This document shows positions 49,434 to 58,285 of a DNA stretch of 64,000 nt, in pieces. How positions within the stretch are numbered: position 1 is the stretch's first letter; each line of letters starts with the position of its first letter. The position numbers were made by a program, and so were the translations under genes. The stretch lies in assembly GCA_044230315.1 (NCBI GenBank), contig JBGARJ010000018.1:40331-104330 (forward strand), written 5' to 3'. The notes beneath the pieces are model-generated. The model made no database searches. It was not told where the DNA came from and worked only from the letters and a program-made list of their open reading frames with translations. This stretch comes from M3007 sp044230315. Its GTDB lineage: Bacteria > Bacteroidota > Bacteroidia > Chitinophagales > Saprospiraceae.

Positions 49434-49463
49434 TTCTCACTTGGGTAAACGTGATGTTCGTGT

Positions 49464-52400
49464 TCAACGACTCACCACGATCTTTCGCGCGATCACCTGC
49501 CGGTCCACCTGAACGAGTACGGTGTACAACCCATTGGGCAGGTTCGACAAGTCAAAATTGACCCGGGTTGGCATTGCTGTCGATTCTTGCCGGACCTGGT
49601 TTCCGGTCACGTCAAAAATCGTCAGCTTGGCTGCTTCCTGAAACTGGTCCGGGAAAATAACCGACAATTGACCGCTGGTCGGATTCGGCACGATAAGCAG
49701 CCCGCCCACCCAGTCGGGAGCAGTGGTATTGACCAGGCTGCTCACCACAAAGGTGTCGCTGACGGCTGTACAACCAACGTTGTCGCTCACGATCGCGACG
49801 TATTCCCCCTCGCCTACGTTCGTCAACGGGCCGTTCGTTGTGGTCAGGAAAACGCCGTTTTTAAACCACTGATAGGTGTAGGGAGTTTGGCTCCCGGTGA
49901 CATTGAGGACGATGGAACCGATATTCTGATGATCGATATCGTGAATAATGGTGTCCAGTGCGATGTGCAGCGAATCCAATATAGTCACTTCAAAGGTGCA
50001 GGCGCCCACGTTGCCTGAGGCATCGGTATACGTGTAGGTGTTTAACGTAGTGCCGTCCGGAAATACCGAGCCGCTTGGCAAGCCCGAAACCAGGTTAAAG
50101 ATGCCGCCGTTGGCCAGGCAATTGTCGGTCGCCACGGGCGCCGCGTATTGCGCCGTATTATCCCCCACGCATTGGTATATGTCAGCCGGGCAAAGCAGGG
50201 AGGGGGGCAAATTATCGACAACCGTGACGGTAATGGTATCGACGGTAATATTACCCGCTTCGTCCATGACGGTCACTTCCACGAAGTGGGCGCCCAGTTG
50301 ATCGCAATCGAAAGAAGCAGGGTTGAAACTCACCTCGCTCACGGCGCAGTTATCGGTCACATCCAGGCTCAGGGTCTGCGTGGTAAGCGTCACATTGCCC
50401 GCGCTGCCCAGCGGCGCGATGACAGAATCGTTGACAATCACCGGCGGCTCCTGATCGTTGGCCACGATCGAAACATTCAGCTCGGCGGTACAGGTGTTGA
50501 AGTCTGTCACCGTAGCGGTGTAAATACCGGCTTCCACATCCGAAAGGGTCGCGCCCGTTTGTCCGTTGCTCCACAAGATATCCTTGGGGCCGGTGCCGCC
50601 GCTTACTGAAATAGTTGCCGAACCTTCCGGCACGCCGGCACAACCCGGACTGACGGTCGATTCAACAGCCAGGACAAGCGGTTGCGGTTCGGCGAGGGTC
50701 ACGGTGTCGGTAAAATCGCAATTGAGGCTGTCGGTAATGACCAGCGTGTAGCTGCCGGCAGCCAGGAAGCCTTCCGATTCGTTGACGCCACCCGAACTCC
50801 AGGCAAAAGTGAAGGGCCCTGTACCACCGGAGAGCACCGCGGTGATGCTACCATTGGCATCGCCATGACACAAGGGCTGCGCCGTTTCATAATTGACCGA
50901 TATTCCACAATTGCCGGCCAGGATAACCACACTTTCCACTGCTGCGCACCCACGCGCATCCACTACTGCCACCGTATAAGTGCCTGCGCCGAGATTGGTC
51001 ACGGAAGCTGTAGTGTCGGAGGTGTTCCACAGGTACGAATATGGGGCGGTACCGCCGGTGGGCGCTGCTTGTACGCTCCCGTCGTTCGTGTTCGCCCCGC
51101 TCATCGGCGTCGCGGTTGCATTGGCTGCCAGTACCGGCGGTTGAACGATAACCGCGGTGCCCGTAGCCGTGCATTGGTGGCCATCCGACACCGTGACGCT
51201 GTACGAACCCAGGCTCAGGTTTTGAATAGTGGCCGTACTGTCGTTCGTATTCCAGGAATACGTGAAAACACCGTTGCCGCCGTTGCCGGCAGCGGTCAGA
51301 CGACCATCCTGCAAACCAAAACAACTGATGTGCGTCACCGCAATATTCACCGCTACCGGTGGGTTTTGCACCACGGTGGCAGCGGCCGTACTGGTACACC
51401 CGTTGCCTCCGGTTACCGTCAATACGTATATGCCAGGCGTCGTTACAGTTGGATTGGCAGAGGTGGAAGTATATCCGTTGGGGCCTACCCAGGCGAACTG
51501 CGGATTGGTGGCAGCCGTGCTGCCCATGAGGGTGACGGTATTGTTCTGACAACTCAGCGAGTCGCCGATGGCCGTTGCGCCCGGCGGTTCAGCATTCGAG
51601 GTTACCACGGCGATAGCCGAATTGGTGCACCCCGTATTCCCGTCGGTGACGGTCAAGACGTAATTACCCGGGATACTGACCACAGGATTTGGTATCGTGG
51701 CGCTAAAGTTGTTCGGGCCAGTCCAGGAATAGGTCGGATTGGCAGCGTTGGTATTCGGTTGCAGGGTCACGTTTGGCGCTGTGCAGGTGGTGGCGCCGCC
51801 GGTGGTACTGAGCATAGGCGGTAAGGATTGCGCCGTAACCACCACCACGGAAACTGCTGTGCACCCGTTGTGCTGATCGGTCACCACCAGCAAGTACGAC
51901 CCCGGGGCATTTACGGTTGGGGTAAGCGTTGTAGCCCCCGACACGATGTTGCCGCCGATCAATGCGGTCCACTGATAGGTGAATTGCGGGCCTACCGAAC
52001 CCGAACCCTCCAGTTGTACTTGCGGATGCGCGCAGGTAATCACTTTCGACGGGCCGGAATGCGCCGTCGGAGGGGTGAGGTCACCTGGTACTACCACTTC
52101 GGCTGTATCGCGGCAGGACCGGCCGCCACCGTAATTGCTGACGATGAAATAATATGTGCCCGGAGCCGGTGCCATCGCCGTTGTGCTGGTACTCAAGGTG
52201 TTGCCCTGGCTGTCGATCCAGCGGTAGTCCACTGCATTTCCGACCGTAATAGTGGAATCTGCGCTCAGTAGCACGGAGGTTACGCTGCACGTAATAGTGT
52301 CGGTGGGATTTACGCCGGCATGCACCGGGATTTTGATCAGGGTGAAATTGACGGTGCTGTCGCAACCATCATCGGCCGTGAGGATTTCCTGATAGGTGCC

Positions 52401-53450
52401 TGATTCGCAAAAATCAGTGCCATTTATTGTGAAACATTCGTCCTTGCACAGCCACTGCGGCGACAGCGTTTTTTGTTTGCGCGGCAGCGCGATGATCTTT
52501 TGCCGCACCACGCTGTCGCAACCCAGGTAAGAGGGATACGGCGCCGAGGTCAGCACATAAGTGCCGGGCGCGCCTACCAGGGTGCCGGGCGCTTCTTCCC
52601 AAAAATAGGGCAGCTCCTCATAGCAAACCGTCTTCTCGGCCAGATCGACAACGGGTAATGCTTTATTGACGACCGCCATACACGTGGTGAGGGGAGTGTC
52701 GCACACGTTTGTAGCCGTCACGCAAACGATGCCGCTCGACGAACCGAATTCGATTTCGACCGAGGCGCCGTCGGGGGCCGGTATGGTGCGCGTATTGGTT
52801 CCGCCGTTGATCTTGGCGCCGTTCGGCGCCGTCCAGGTGTACGCCAGCGCATTTTGTACGGGTGGAATAGAATAGGTTGACTTGGCTTTGGGGCACACCT
52901 GGTTCAATCCGCTGATCGAACCGATCGGGCCCAACTGGGGCGCAACGGTAGAACCGGAAATAACGTCGATTTGGTAATCGCACACGTCGCCCCCGACCCC
53001 GTCGATGACCAGGAAATACCGGTTGCCAACCGTTAAATTGATGGCGGAAATAATCAGCGGATTGCCGCCCGAGGCACAGCTGAGCGCGCCAGGCAATTGC
53101 TGGCTGCAAGCCGCAAAAATGGCGCCTTCCAGACCATTGCCTATCTGGCAGTCGATCAGTTTGATGCTGAATACCAGGAACGTGGAGTTGGCGATAAAGG
53201 CATACCACCTGGGATTCTCCATGGTGAAAGCAGGCCCGCCGACCGCACAGTTGGCAATCGTCAGGGGTGTGGGAATCGGAATGTCATTTTTATCGGTGAT
53301 GTCCTGTAAATCGCAGGAAATACAGGCTTCGCGGCACGTGGAGGCGCTGGGCGTGTAGGGGTCGTTCTGGCAAGGGAAAAAAGATTGCCCGAATACCGGC
53401 ATTGCCGCAACCAATACGAAGAACAACGCTGTTGTCAGAGAACGTCTCAT
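49464..53450 (-). CDS. Giant T9SS adhesin B (Ig/SprB repeats)
   Basis: A 1328-aa secreted protein; the ATG at 53450 starts a signal peptide ending MPVFGQ. The architecture matches adhesin A: a Cys-rich N-terminus, an Ig-like domain (YTWTAPNGAKINGG), the block VCYEELPYFWEEAPGTLVG / LPRKQKTLSPQWLCKDECF, Ig-like repeats, three or more SprB repeats (FTYSWNTNDSTATIQNLSLGSYSVTV), an HYR-like pair, and a T9SS type A tail (LLIVPNPTSGQLSVIFPD ... NGLYTVLVQVD). It is shorter than A because it has fewer SprB units. The two genes are tandem duplicates, each with its own terminator. It lies immediately downstream of a LytS/LytTR two-component operon, a candidate regulator. Confidence 0.9.
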   Translation of the reverse strand: MRRSLTTALFFVLVAAMPVFGQSFFPCQNDPYTPSASTCREACISCDLQDITDKNDIPIPTPLTIANCAVGGPAFTMENPRWYAFIANSTFLVFSIKLIDCQIGNGLEGAIFAACSQQLPGALSCASGGNPLIISAINLTVGNRYFLVIDGVGGDVCDYQIDVISGSTVAPQLGPIGSISGLNQVCPKAKSTYSIPPVQNALAYTWTAPNGAKINGGTNTRTIPAPDGASVEIEFGSSSGIVCVTATNVCDTPLTTCMAVVNKALPVVDLAEKTVCYEELPYFWEEAPGTLVGAPGTYVLTSAPYPSYLGCDSVVRQKIIALPRKQKTLSPQWLCKDECFTINGTDFCESGTYQEILTADDGCDSTVNFTLIKIPVHAGVNPTDTITCSVTSVLLSADSTITVGNAVDYRWIDSQGNTLSTSTTAMAPAPGTYYFIVSNYGGGRSCRDTAEVVVPGDLTPPTAHSGPSKVITCAHPQVQLEGSGSVGPQFTYQWTALIGGNIVSGATTLTPTVNAPGSYLLVVTDQHNGCTAVSVVVVTAQSLPPMLSTTGGATTCTAPNVTLQPNTNAANPTYSWTGPNNFSATIPNPVVSIPGNYVLTVTDGNTGCTNSAIAVVTSNAEPPGATAIGDSLSCQNNTVTLMGSTAATNPQFAWVGPNGYTSTSANPTVTTPGIYVLTVTGGNGCTSTAAATVVQNPPVAVNIAVTHISCFGLQDGRLTAAGNGGNGVFTYSWNTNDSTATIQNLSLGSYSVTVSDGHQCTATGTAVIVQPPVLAANATATPMSGANTNDGSVQAAPTGGTAPYSYLWNTSDTTASVTNLGAGTYTVAVVDARGCAAVESVVILAGNCGISVNYETAQPLCHGDANGSITAVLSGGTGPFTFAWSSGGVNESEGFLAAGSYTLVITDSLNCDFTDTVTLAEPQPLVLAVESTVSPGCAGVPEGSATISVSGGTGPKDILWSNGQTGATLSDVEAGIYTATVTDFNTCTAELNVSIVANDQEPPVIVNDSVIAPLGSAGNVTLTTQTLSLDVTDNCAVSEVSFNPASFDCDQLGAHFVEVTVMDEAGNITVDTITVTVVDNLPPSLLCPADIYQCVGDNTAQYAAPVATDNCLANGGIFNLVSGLPSGSVFPDGTTLNTYTYTDASGNVGACTFEVTILDSLHIALDTIIHDIDHQNIGSIVLNVTGSQTPYTYQWFKNGVFLTTTNGPLTNVGEGEYVAIVSDNVGCTAVSDTFVVSSLVNTTAPDWVGGLLIVPNPTSGQLSVIFPDQFQEAAKLTIFDVTGNQVRQESTAMPTRVNFDLSNLPNGLYTVLVQVDRQVIARKIVVSR

Positions 53451-53711
53451 AAATCGGTAAATTAGATGATAATTGAAGGTATATGGATTAATGAATGCCT
53501 TGGCGCGGAGTATGTGGAAACGCCGCAACGTGGATAACGGAGCGTCTCAAAAAGGCATCTTGCAAACGTCGTGCCCAAAAATGGGCTCTGTGCATCAGGG
53601 TAGGAAAGATTCCTGTTGCTCCGACAGTTTAGCGACAATTAATATGCCAGAAATACAAATATTGGGTAGATCCTGCGGGGCGCGACGCTGGCCGGCCCGC
53701 GTCTGCGCAGT

Positions 53712-54404
53712 CTATTTCAGGAACAAGGCCTCCACCACGCTGCGCTTGCGCGCCCGCGCCACCGGCACGCGGGCAGTACCCACCAGCAGTTCGTCGCCGT
53801 CGAGTTGACGGACGCGCTGCCGGGCTACGATGAAGGATTTGTGCACCCGCAGGAAATACTCGGGCGGCAGGGTGCGCTCCAGGTTGTTCAAACTTTCCAG
53901 CGTAATGATCTTCTCGGTTTCGGTGAAAATTTTCACATATTCCTTCCAGCCTTCGATATACAAAATATCGCCGTAGGCAATTTTAACCCAACGACGGTCG
54001 GCCTTGACCGTAAGAAAACCCTCCGGCCGGAAGGCCGATTGCCGCAACAGGAGCAAGTCGCGCGCTTTTTGAACGGCATGCTCAAAACGTTCAAATGAAA
54101 TGGGTTTGAGCAGGTAATCCACCACATCCAGGTCGTAGGCTTCCTGCGCAAACTGGGCGTAGGCGGTGGTCAGGATCGTCACCGGCCGCTTCGAAATATT
54201 GCGCAGGAGCTGCAGCCCGCTCAACACAGGCATCTGGATATCCAGAAAAAGCAGGTCTACTGGGTCGCGTTGCAACGCTTCCACGGCCCGCACCGCACTT
54301 TTACAGGCGCCGGCCAGTTCAAGATCAGGAATTCGCCGGAGGTGTTGTTCCAGCAAGGCAAGCGCAAAGTGCTCGTCGTCGACCAGTAGACAGCGGATAT
54401 TCAA
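53712..54404 (-). CDS. LytTR-family response regulator
   Basis: A 230-aa LytR/AlgR-type regulator. The N-terminal receiver domain has the acidic pair Asp9-Asp10 (LLVDDEH), phospho-acceptor Asp55 (LLFLDIQMP), Thr at TTAYAQ and Lys100 (VDYLLKPI). A C-terminal LytTR DNA-binding domain (about 129-230) has VKADRRWVKIAYGDILYIEGWKEYVKIF and FLRVHKSFIVA. It follows the histidine-kinase gene by 7 bp in one operon. LytTR regulators usually bind 9-bp direct repeats 21 bp apart. The giant adhesin gene starts 262 bp downstream of its stop. Confidence 0.94.
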   Translation of the reverse strand: MNIRCLLVDDEHFALALLEQHLRRIPDLELAGACKSAVRAVEALQRDPVDLLFLDIQMPVLSGLQLLRNISKRPVTILTTAYAQFAQEAYDLDVVDYLLKPISFERFEHAVQKARDLLLLRQSAFRPEGFLTVKADRRWVKIAYGDILYIEGWKEYVKIFTETEKIITLESLNNLERTLPPEYFLRVHKSFIVARQRVRQLDGDELLVGTARVPVARARKRSVVEALFLK

Positions 54405-54411
54405 AGCAGGA

Positions 54412-55449
54412 TCAGTTGGAACAAATTTCTAATTCGGCTATAAAGGTAGACCCGGCGGTAAGGGTTTCAAAGCGGTGCCGGCCGGGGTAGTGGAGCGCCA
54501 GTCGCTGGCGGATGTTGTCGAGCCCAACGCCGCTCCCGCCGTCTTTTTGCCGGTCGGCAGGGTTGAACGAGTTTTCCACCCGGAACAACAACCGCTCCGG
54601 TTCATTGTGCAGGTCAATGCGGAGAAAGGCCCCGGGAACTGCTTCGAGGTCGCCGTGTTTCAACGCATTTTCCACCAACGGCAACAACAACATCGGCTCG
54701 ATCATCCGGCCTTCGGCCTGGTCTGCCACCTCAAACGGGATGGCGGGCGGGGGTTCGGACTTAAGCTGAAACAACTCCAGGTATGCCCTGATCTGGGCGA
54801 TTTCCTTTTTCAACGGCACTTGTTCGGCCTGGCCTTCATAAGTGACATAGCGCAATAAATCGCTCAGCCGCAACACCATATCGGCCGTGCGGGGATGTTG
54901 CAAAGAAGCCGCCGCATAAATGTTGTTCAGGGTGTTGAATAAAAAATGAGGGTTGATCTGGGCTTTCAGGTTGTTCAATTGGGCCTGCGCGTGCTGCGCT
55001 TCGAGTTCGCGGTGCCGCAGTTCGAGCATATACCGGTTTTCCAGCAACTGATACAACGTACTGAACAACAACAACAGGAAAAACGACAAGGTGTACGCCA
55101 CAAACATGCGCTGGCCGCGGTCGGGCGGCAACTGATTGTTTTGCAAAATACCGCCGCCGAACAGGCGGATCTCCGCCCAGCTGCGCAAAGCGGCCATGCC
55201 CAGCCAAAAGATCAGCGTGAACGCGATCAACTGCCGGTACCGGCCCGTCTCGAAATAGCGGTTGACCAACACCTTGGCATTGCCGTAAAACATCGCGATC
55301 AAAAACAGCATGTTCAGGGCCGTGCGCTCCAGGGCCTCCACCGGACCGCGCAAACCGCTGATCAGCGAAAAAAACAGCAACGCTACGAGCGCCCAGCCCA
55401 CCAGGTGGGTGATCCAACGCGCGCGACCGGAGAGAATGGTATGCAACAT
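54412..55449 (-). CDS. LytS-type sensor histidine kinase
   Basis: A 345-aa membrane histidine kinase of the LytS/YehU class. It has four transmembrane segments (about 12-33, 43-62, 74-92 and 115-136), a coiled coil, then the His_kinase domain with phospho-His168 in LKAQINPHFLFNTLNN, the N-box LLPLVENALKHG and a GxG ATP-binding motif GSGVGLDNIRQRL. It lacks an extracellular sensor domain, so the signal is probably sensed within the membrane. The ATG at 55449 is preferred to the in-frame GTG at 55497. It phosphorylates the LytTR regulator encoded 7 bp downstream. Confidence 0.92.
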   Translation of the reverse strand: MLHTILSGRARWITHLVGWALVALLFFSLISGLRGPVEALERTALNMLFLIAMFYGNAKVLVNRYFETGRYRQLIAFTLIFWLGMAALRSWAEIRLFGGGILQNNQLPPDRGQRMFVAYTLSFFLLLLFSTLYQLLENRYMLELRHRELEAQHAQAQLNNLKAQINPHFLFNTLNNIYAAASLQHPRTADMVLRLSDLLRYVTYEGQAEQVPLKKEIAQIRAYLELFQLKSEPPPAIPFEVADQAEGRMIEPMLLLPLVENALKHGDLEAVPGAFLRIDLHNEPERLLFRVENSFNPADRQKDGGSGVGLDNIRQRLALHYPGRHRFETLTAGSTFIAELEICSN

Positions 55450-55569
55450 GGGCAAAACGATATGAATGGCAGCATCAGAACCTGTTTGGATGTTCACGCT
55501 GCGGCAGTAACCGGGAAATTATAGTCCGGCGGATGCTGCGTGGGCGATGAAATTCAATTGTGGTATTAA

Positions 55570-55605
55570 CCAGGTAGAGCCGATGTTTGACCCGGCTCCA
55601 CCTGG
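55570..55605 (-). terminator. Possible terminator after Cu-monooxygenase-like gene
   Basis: A 13-bp stem (55570-55582 with 55593-55605) with one internal G-U pair when read on the minus strand and a 10-nt loop. The following T-run is weak (TTAAT). Confidence 0.45.
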
Positions 55606-55626
55606 CTATGGCCCGCGCAGCTCCTG

Positions 55627-57204
55627 TTAATGTTTGACCAGGCGGGCCACCAATGCGCCCCTCGCCTCCGATTGCAAGCGCACGAAATACAGCCCTGGCG
55701 GCAGATCGGCTACCGTGGTGGTTTCCCGGTAATCGCCCGGCGCCAGGCCGCTGCGCCAGGCGACAATTTTCAGCACCCGGCCGTACGCATCGATGACGCT
55801 GGCCTGCACATCGGCGCGCTGCTTGACGGTGTAGTCGATGTGCACCTGGCCGCCGGCCGGATTGGGCGACACCCGCAAGGCGCCGAGGCGCTCGTTTTCC
55901 CGCACCTCAAAAGCAGATGTACTGAGCAGCGTGCTGTCGAGTACGATGTTTTCATCGCCCGGCTGGTAGGCCATGTAAAGAAAATATACCAGCATCATCT
56001 CGTCGGTGGTGGCTTCCCCTACCCACACATCTTTGGGCGGATCAGAAGGGTTATTCACGTTGTTTTGGGTGTTATCATAGGTTGCGTAGGCATGCAACTT
56101 AGAACCGAACGGCACTTTGAGCGCCTTCTGAAAAGTGTAACTGCCCTGCCAGTGAAAATCCCAGTCGGGGATGCGGATAAATGGAATGGTATCGCCCTGC
56201 AAGGTAACCGCAAAGCTCTCGATGGAACGCCCGATCAGGTGCATGTGCGGCGCTACGGCCAGCAGCGTGCCGTTGATGGGCACTGTAAATTTGGCGTGGT
56301 AGGTTTTGACCGTGTTGGCAGGGATGTGCAGCGGGCCATTTTCGAGCGACAGGCTGGTATGGTTGAGCAAGGGCGCCATGGTCACCTCCCGGATGCCCTG
56401 ATTCGTAGGGGTGAAAAACAGGTTGATCACCGACGTTTCGCTCATGCCGTAAGCGCTCAGCGGAAAATGCACCTGCACCACGAGGTCGGCCCCGGCGCTG
56501 ATTTTTATCCCCATAAACGGCGGCAGCAGGCGGGTACGGGAGCCGGGCACCCAGGCGCCCACGAGTTTGGCGCTTTGCACGCCGATGCCGCCGAAACTGA
56601 CATACCCGGGCTCGGGCGTCTGGGCATCCAAAAGCCGGGCCTGGCCAGTCGTGTCTTCATACACGAGCACATGGTGCACCGCTTCGTGGTTGCCGGGAAT
56701 GACCTCCAGGCCGCGAAGGAAAGCGGTTTGTGCCAGTCCGGCCGGCAATACAAAACAGCGGTACTCGTCCTGGGTAGCCTTCATGGTATGCTGCGGCGTA
56801 TTGAGCACCAAATCGGGTGAGCCGATATCCGAACCGGACGAAAATACCGGGTCGGGGGGCGCCAGCGCCATATTGCCGGCTGGCGCGCCGGCCTGCACCC
56901 AGGCCTTGATGGTCTGGATTTGCGCGCCGGTCAGGATGTTTTCATCGGCAAAATGCCGGTACGCCGGGTCGGCTTTCCAGGGCGGCATTTGCCGCGTCTC
57001 GGTTTTGTACTGGATAGAGTTGCGAAACGAAAACGCATTGTCATAACCCACCAGCGAAAAATGGCCGATACCGCCGTCGCGGTGGCATTTGACGCAGTGG
57101 TCGTAGAGGATGGGAGCGACGTCGGTGGCCCAGTTGACCGTTTGGGCGAAGCTGGTGGCCGGGCCGGCCGCCGCTAGGAGAAAGGCGAAGAAGTGTCTGG
57201 ACAT
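55627..57204 (-). CDS. Secreted cytochrome c / copper monooxygenase-like protein with T9SS tail
   Basis: A 525-aa protein with a signal peptide ending ATSFAQ. A haem c-type motif CVKCH (37-41) and possible axial Met73 in RQMPPW follow. The rest resembles copper type II, ascorbate-dependent monooxygenases (PHM/DBH): a His pair in EAVHHVLVYED, HxH in VAPHMHLIGRS and a candidate Met ligand in TTDEMMLVYFLY. A T9SS type A tail ends it (LRVSPNPAGGQVHIDYT ... GLYFVRLQSE). The ligand assignments are by motif only. The protein may oxidise a secreted substrate, with the haem delivering electrons (inference). Its start overlaps the sterol-desaturase-family stop by 31 bp, so the two are coupled. Confidence 0.8.
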   Translation of the reverse strand: MSRHFFAFLLAAAGPATSFAQTVNWATDVAPILYDHCVKCHRDGGIGHFSLVGYDNAFSFRNSIQYKTETRQMPPWKADPAYRHFADENILTGAQIQTIKAWVQAGAPAGNMALAPPDPVFSSGSDIGSPDLVLNTPQHTMKATQDEYRCFVLPAGLAQTAFLRGLEVIPGNHEAVHHVLVYEDTTGQARLLDAQTPEPGYVSFGGIGVQSAKLVGAWVPGSRTRLLPPFMGIKISAGADLVVQVHFPLSAYGMSETSVINLFFTPTNQGIREVTMAPLLNHTSLSLENGPLHIPANTVKTYHAKFTVPINGTLLAVAPHMHLIGRSIESFAVTLQGDTIPFIRIPDWDFHWQGSYTFQKALKVPFGSKLHAYATYDNTQNNVNNPSDPPKDVWVGEATTDEMMLVYFLYMAYQPGDENIVLDSTLLSTSAFEVRENERLGALRVSPNPAGGQVHIDYTVKQRADVQASVIDAYGRVLKIVAWRSGLAPGDYRETTTVADLPPGLYFVRLQSEARGALVARLVKH

Positions 57205-58019
57205 GTCGGGTAGTGTTTACTGAAAGTAGGCGTAGTTGTGATCCGTTTTTGTACTTCGGCTATTTTGGAAGCGCTGTCGGGGCGCAAGGTGCCCATCCAC
57301 CGGTCCCAGCAGGTAAAATACAACCCGTAGTTGCCGTGGAAGCGCTCGTGGTGCTGGTTGTGGTACACCGAGCTGTTCAACCATCGGCCCACCGGGTGCT
57401 CGTATATTTTTGGAGGGAAAAGTTCGTACCCCAGGTGACCATACACGTTGAACCACAGCATCAGCGACACAAAACAAAACAAAGCGATCGGATGCACCGG
57501 TATAAAAAACAAAATGATGGGTAAAATACCGGCTTCCACGACGGCTTCCAGCGGGTGAAACGCATAGGCCGCCCACGGCGAAGGATTGACCGACCGGTGG
57601 TGCAACAGGTGCACGTACCGGTACAGGCGCGGGTGGTGCATCAGGCGATGCATCCAGTAAAAATAGGTATCGTGCAGGAAAACAACGATGCACACGCTGA
57701 ACACCAGGTAGCCGATGCCGTATTCCGACACGTCGGTGTACAAATGGGTGTATTGCCGCAGCGGCGTGCCCAGGCAGCCGTAGCCTACTGCTGCGAAGAT
57801 GAGGGCAGTGAGCGCCGAATACCCGATCTCGCGGCGGTAATCGGGCGCCTGCGGAAATTTTTGCTGGATTTTCCGGTGGAGCCAGGCCTGCTGTTTCCAA
57901 AGATAAAACAACGCAAACAGCCAACTGCAGAGCAGAAAATAGCGGCCGAAAATGACTACCGGGGCGATCAGCCATTTATAAAGCGGAGCATCGGTCAGAA
58001 AAAACATGATCGGGGACAT
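57174..58019 (-). CDS. Sterol desaturase / fatty acid hydroxylase family protein
   Basis: A 281-aa integral membrane di-iron enzyme with about five hydrophobic segments. It has histidine boxes HDTYFYWMHRLMHH (116-129), HLLHHRS (137-143) and the late HNQHHERFHGNYG. Members hydroxylate or desaturate lipids using O2 and electrons. The substrate is unknown; carotenoid, hopanoid, fatty-acid or sphingolipid hydroxylation are possible in Bacteroidota. The ATG at 58019 is chosen because the upstream in-frame extension to 58184 is polar and unlike the family; 58007 is an alternative. It is first in an overlapping pair with the cytochrome/copper protein. Confidence 0.9.
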   Translation of the reverse strand: MSPIMFFLTDAPLYKWLIAPVVIFGRYFLLCSWLFALFYLWKQQAWLHRKIQQKFPQAPDYRREIGYSALTALIFAAVGYGCLGTPLRQYTHLYTDVSEYGIGYLVFSVCIVVFLHDTYFYWMHRLMHHPRLYRYVHLLHHRSVNPSPWAAYAFHPLEAVVEAGILPIILFFIPVHPIALFCFVSLMLWFNVYGHLGYELFPPKIYEHPVGRWLNSSVYHNQHHERFHGNYGLYFTCWDRWMGTLRPDSASKIAEVQKRITTTPTFSKHYPTCPDTSSPFS

Positions 58020-58101
58020 TTTTGCCGGCCAGCAGCGAGCAGGCCGGTGTCGTGAATTTTTGATCAAATATACACGCTGGCGTTGCCTGACCGGGCCGGC
58101 T

Positions 58102-58194
58102 TTCAACCAACACGCCGTTTGATTCAACCAACGGTTCCGCCCCGCGCCGGGCGTTGAGCATTGCCTGCCATTGGTTGAACGCATTTTTCAACCG
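58102..58194. promoter_or_regulatory. Cluster of TTCAACCAA half-sites
   Basis: TTCAACCAA occurs directly at 58102 and 58123 (21 bp apart) and inverted as TTGGTTGAA at 58171. A partial TTCAACCG at 58187 makes an inverted repeat with 58171-58179 (7-nt gap). All lie in the 266-bp divergent gap between the sterol-desaturase-family gene and the lipoprotein gene. They are probably binding sites of a dimeric regulator; the protein is unknown. Confidence 0.45.
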
Positions 58195-58215
58195 CCTCAC
58201 CCGTCCCCACCTTTG
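58185..58215 (+). promoter_or_regulatory. Possible promoter for the 58286 gene
   Basis: TTTT (58185-58188), 19 nt, CACCTTTG (58208-58215) is close to the Bacteroidota consensus. The -33 overlaps the inverted TTGGTTGAA/TTCAACCG site, a good place for repression. Confidence 0.4.
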
Positions 58216-58285
58216 TCCCGACACCGGCAGCCAACCGCCGGAACAAACACTTCACTCTTCTCTTTCATTAACAAACCAACACCGT

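Larger units (their letters stand above)
49094..49463. other. Intergenic region between the giant adhesin genes
   Basis: This 370-bp gap holds the terminator of adhesin B (49402-49433), a good promoter (49296-49327) and a leader of nearly 200 nt for adhesin A. Just upstream of the start, GGTTAAATTAGATAAATA resembles the same position in front of adhesin B (GGTAAATTAGATGATAA). A 77-codon open frame on the plus strand (49156-49389) crosses the promoter and looks spurious. Confidence 0.6.
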
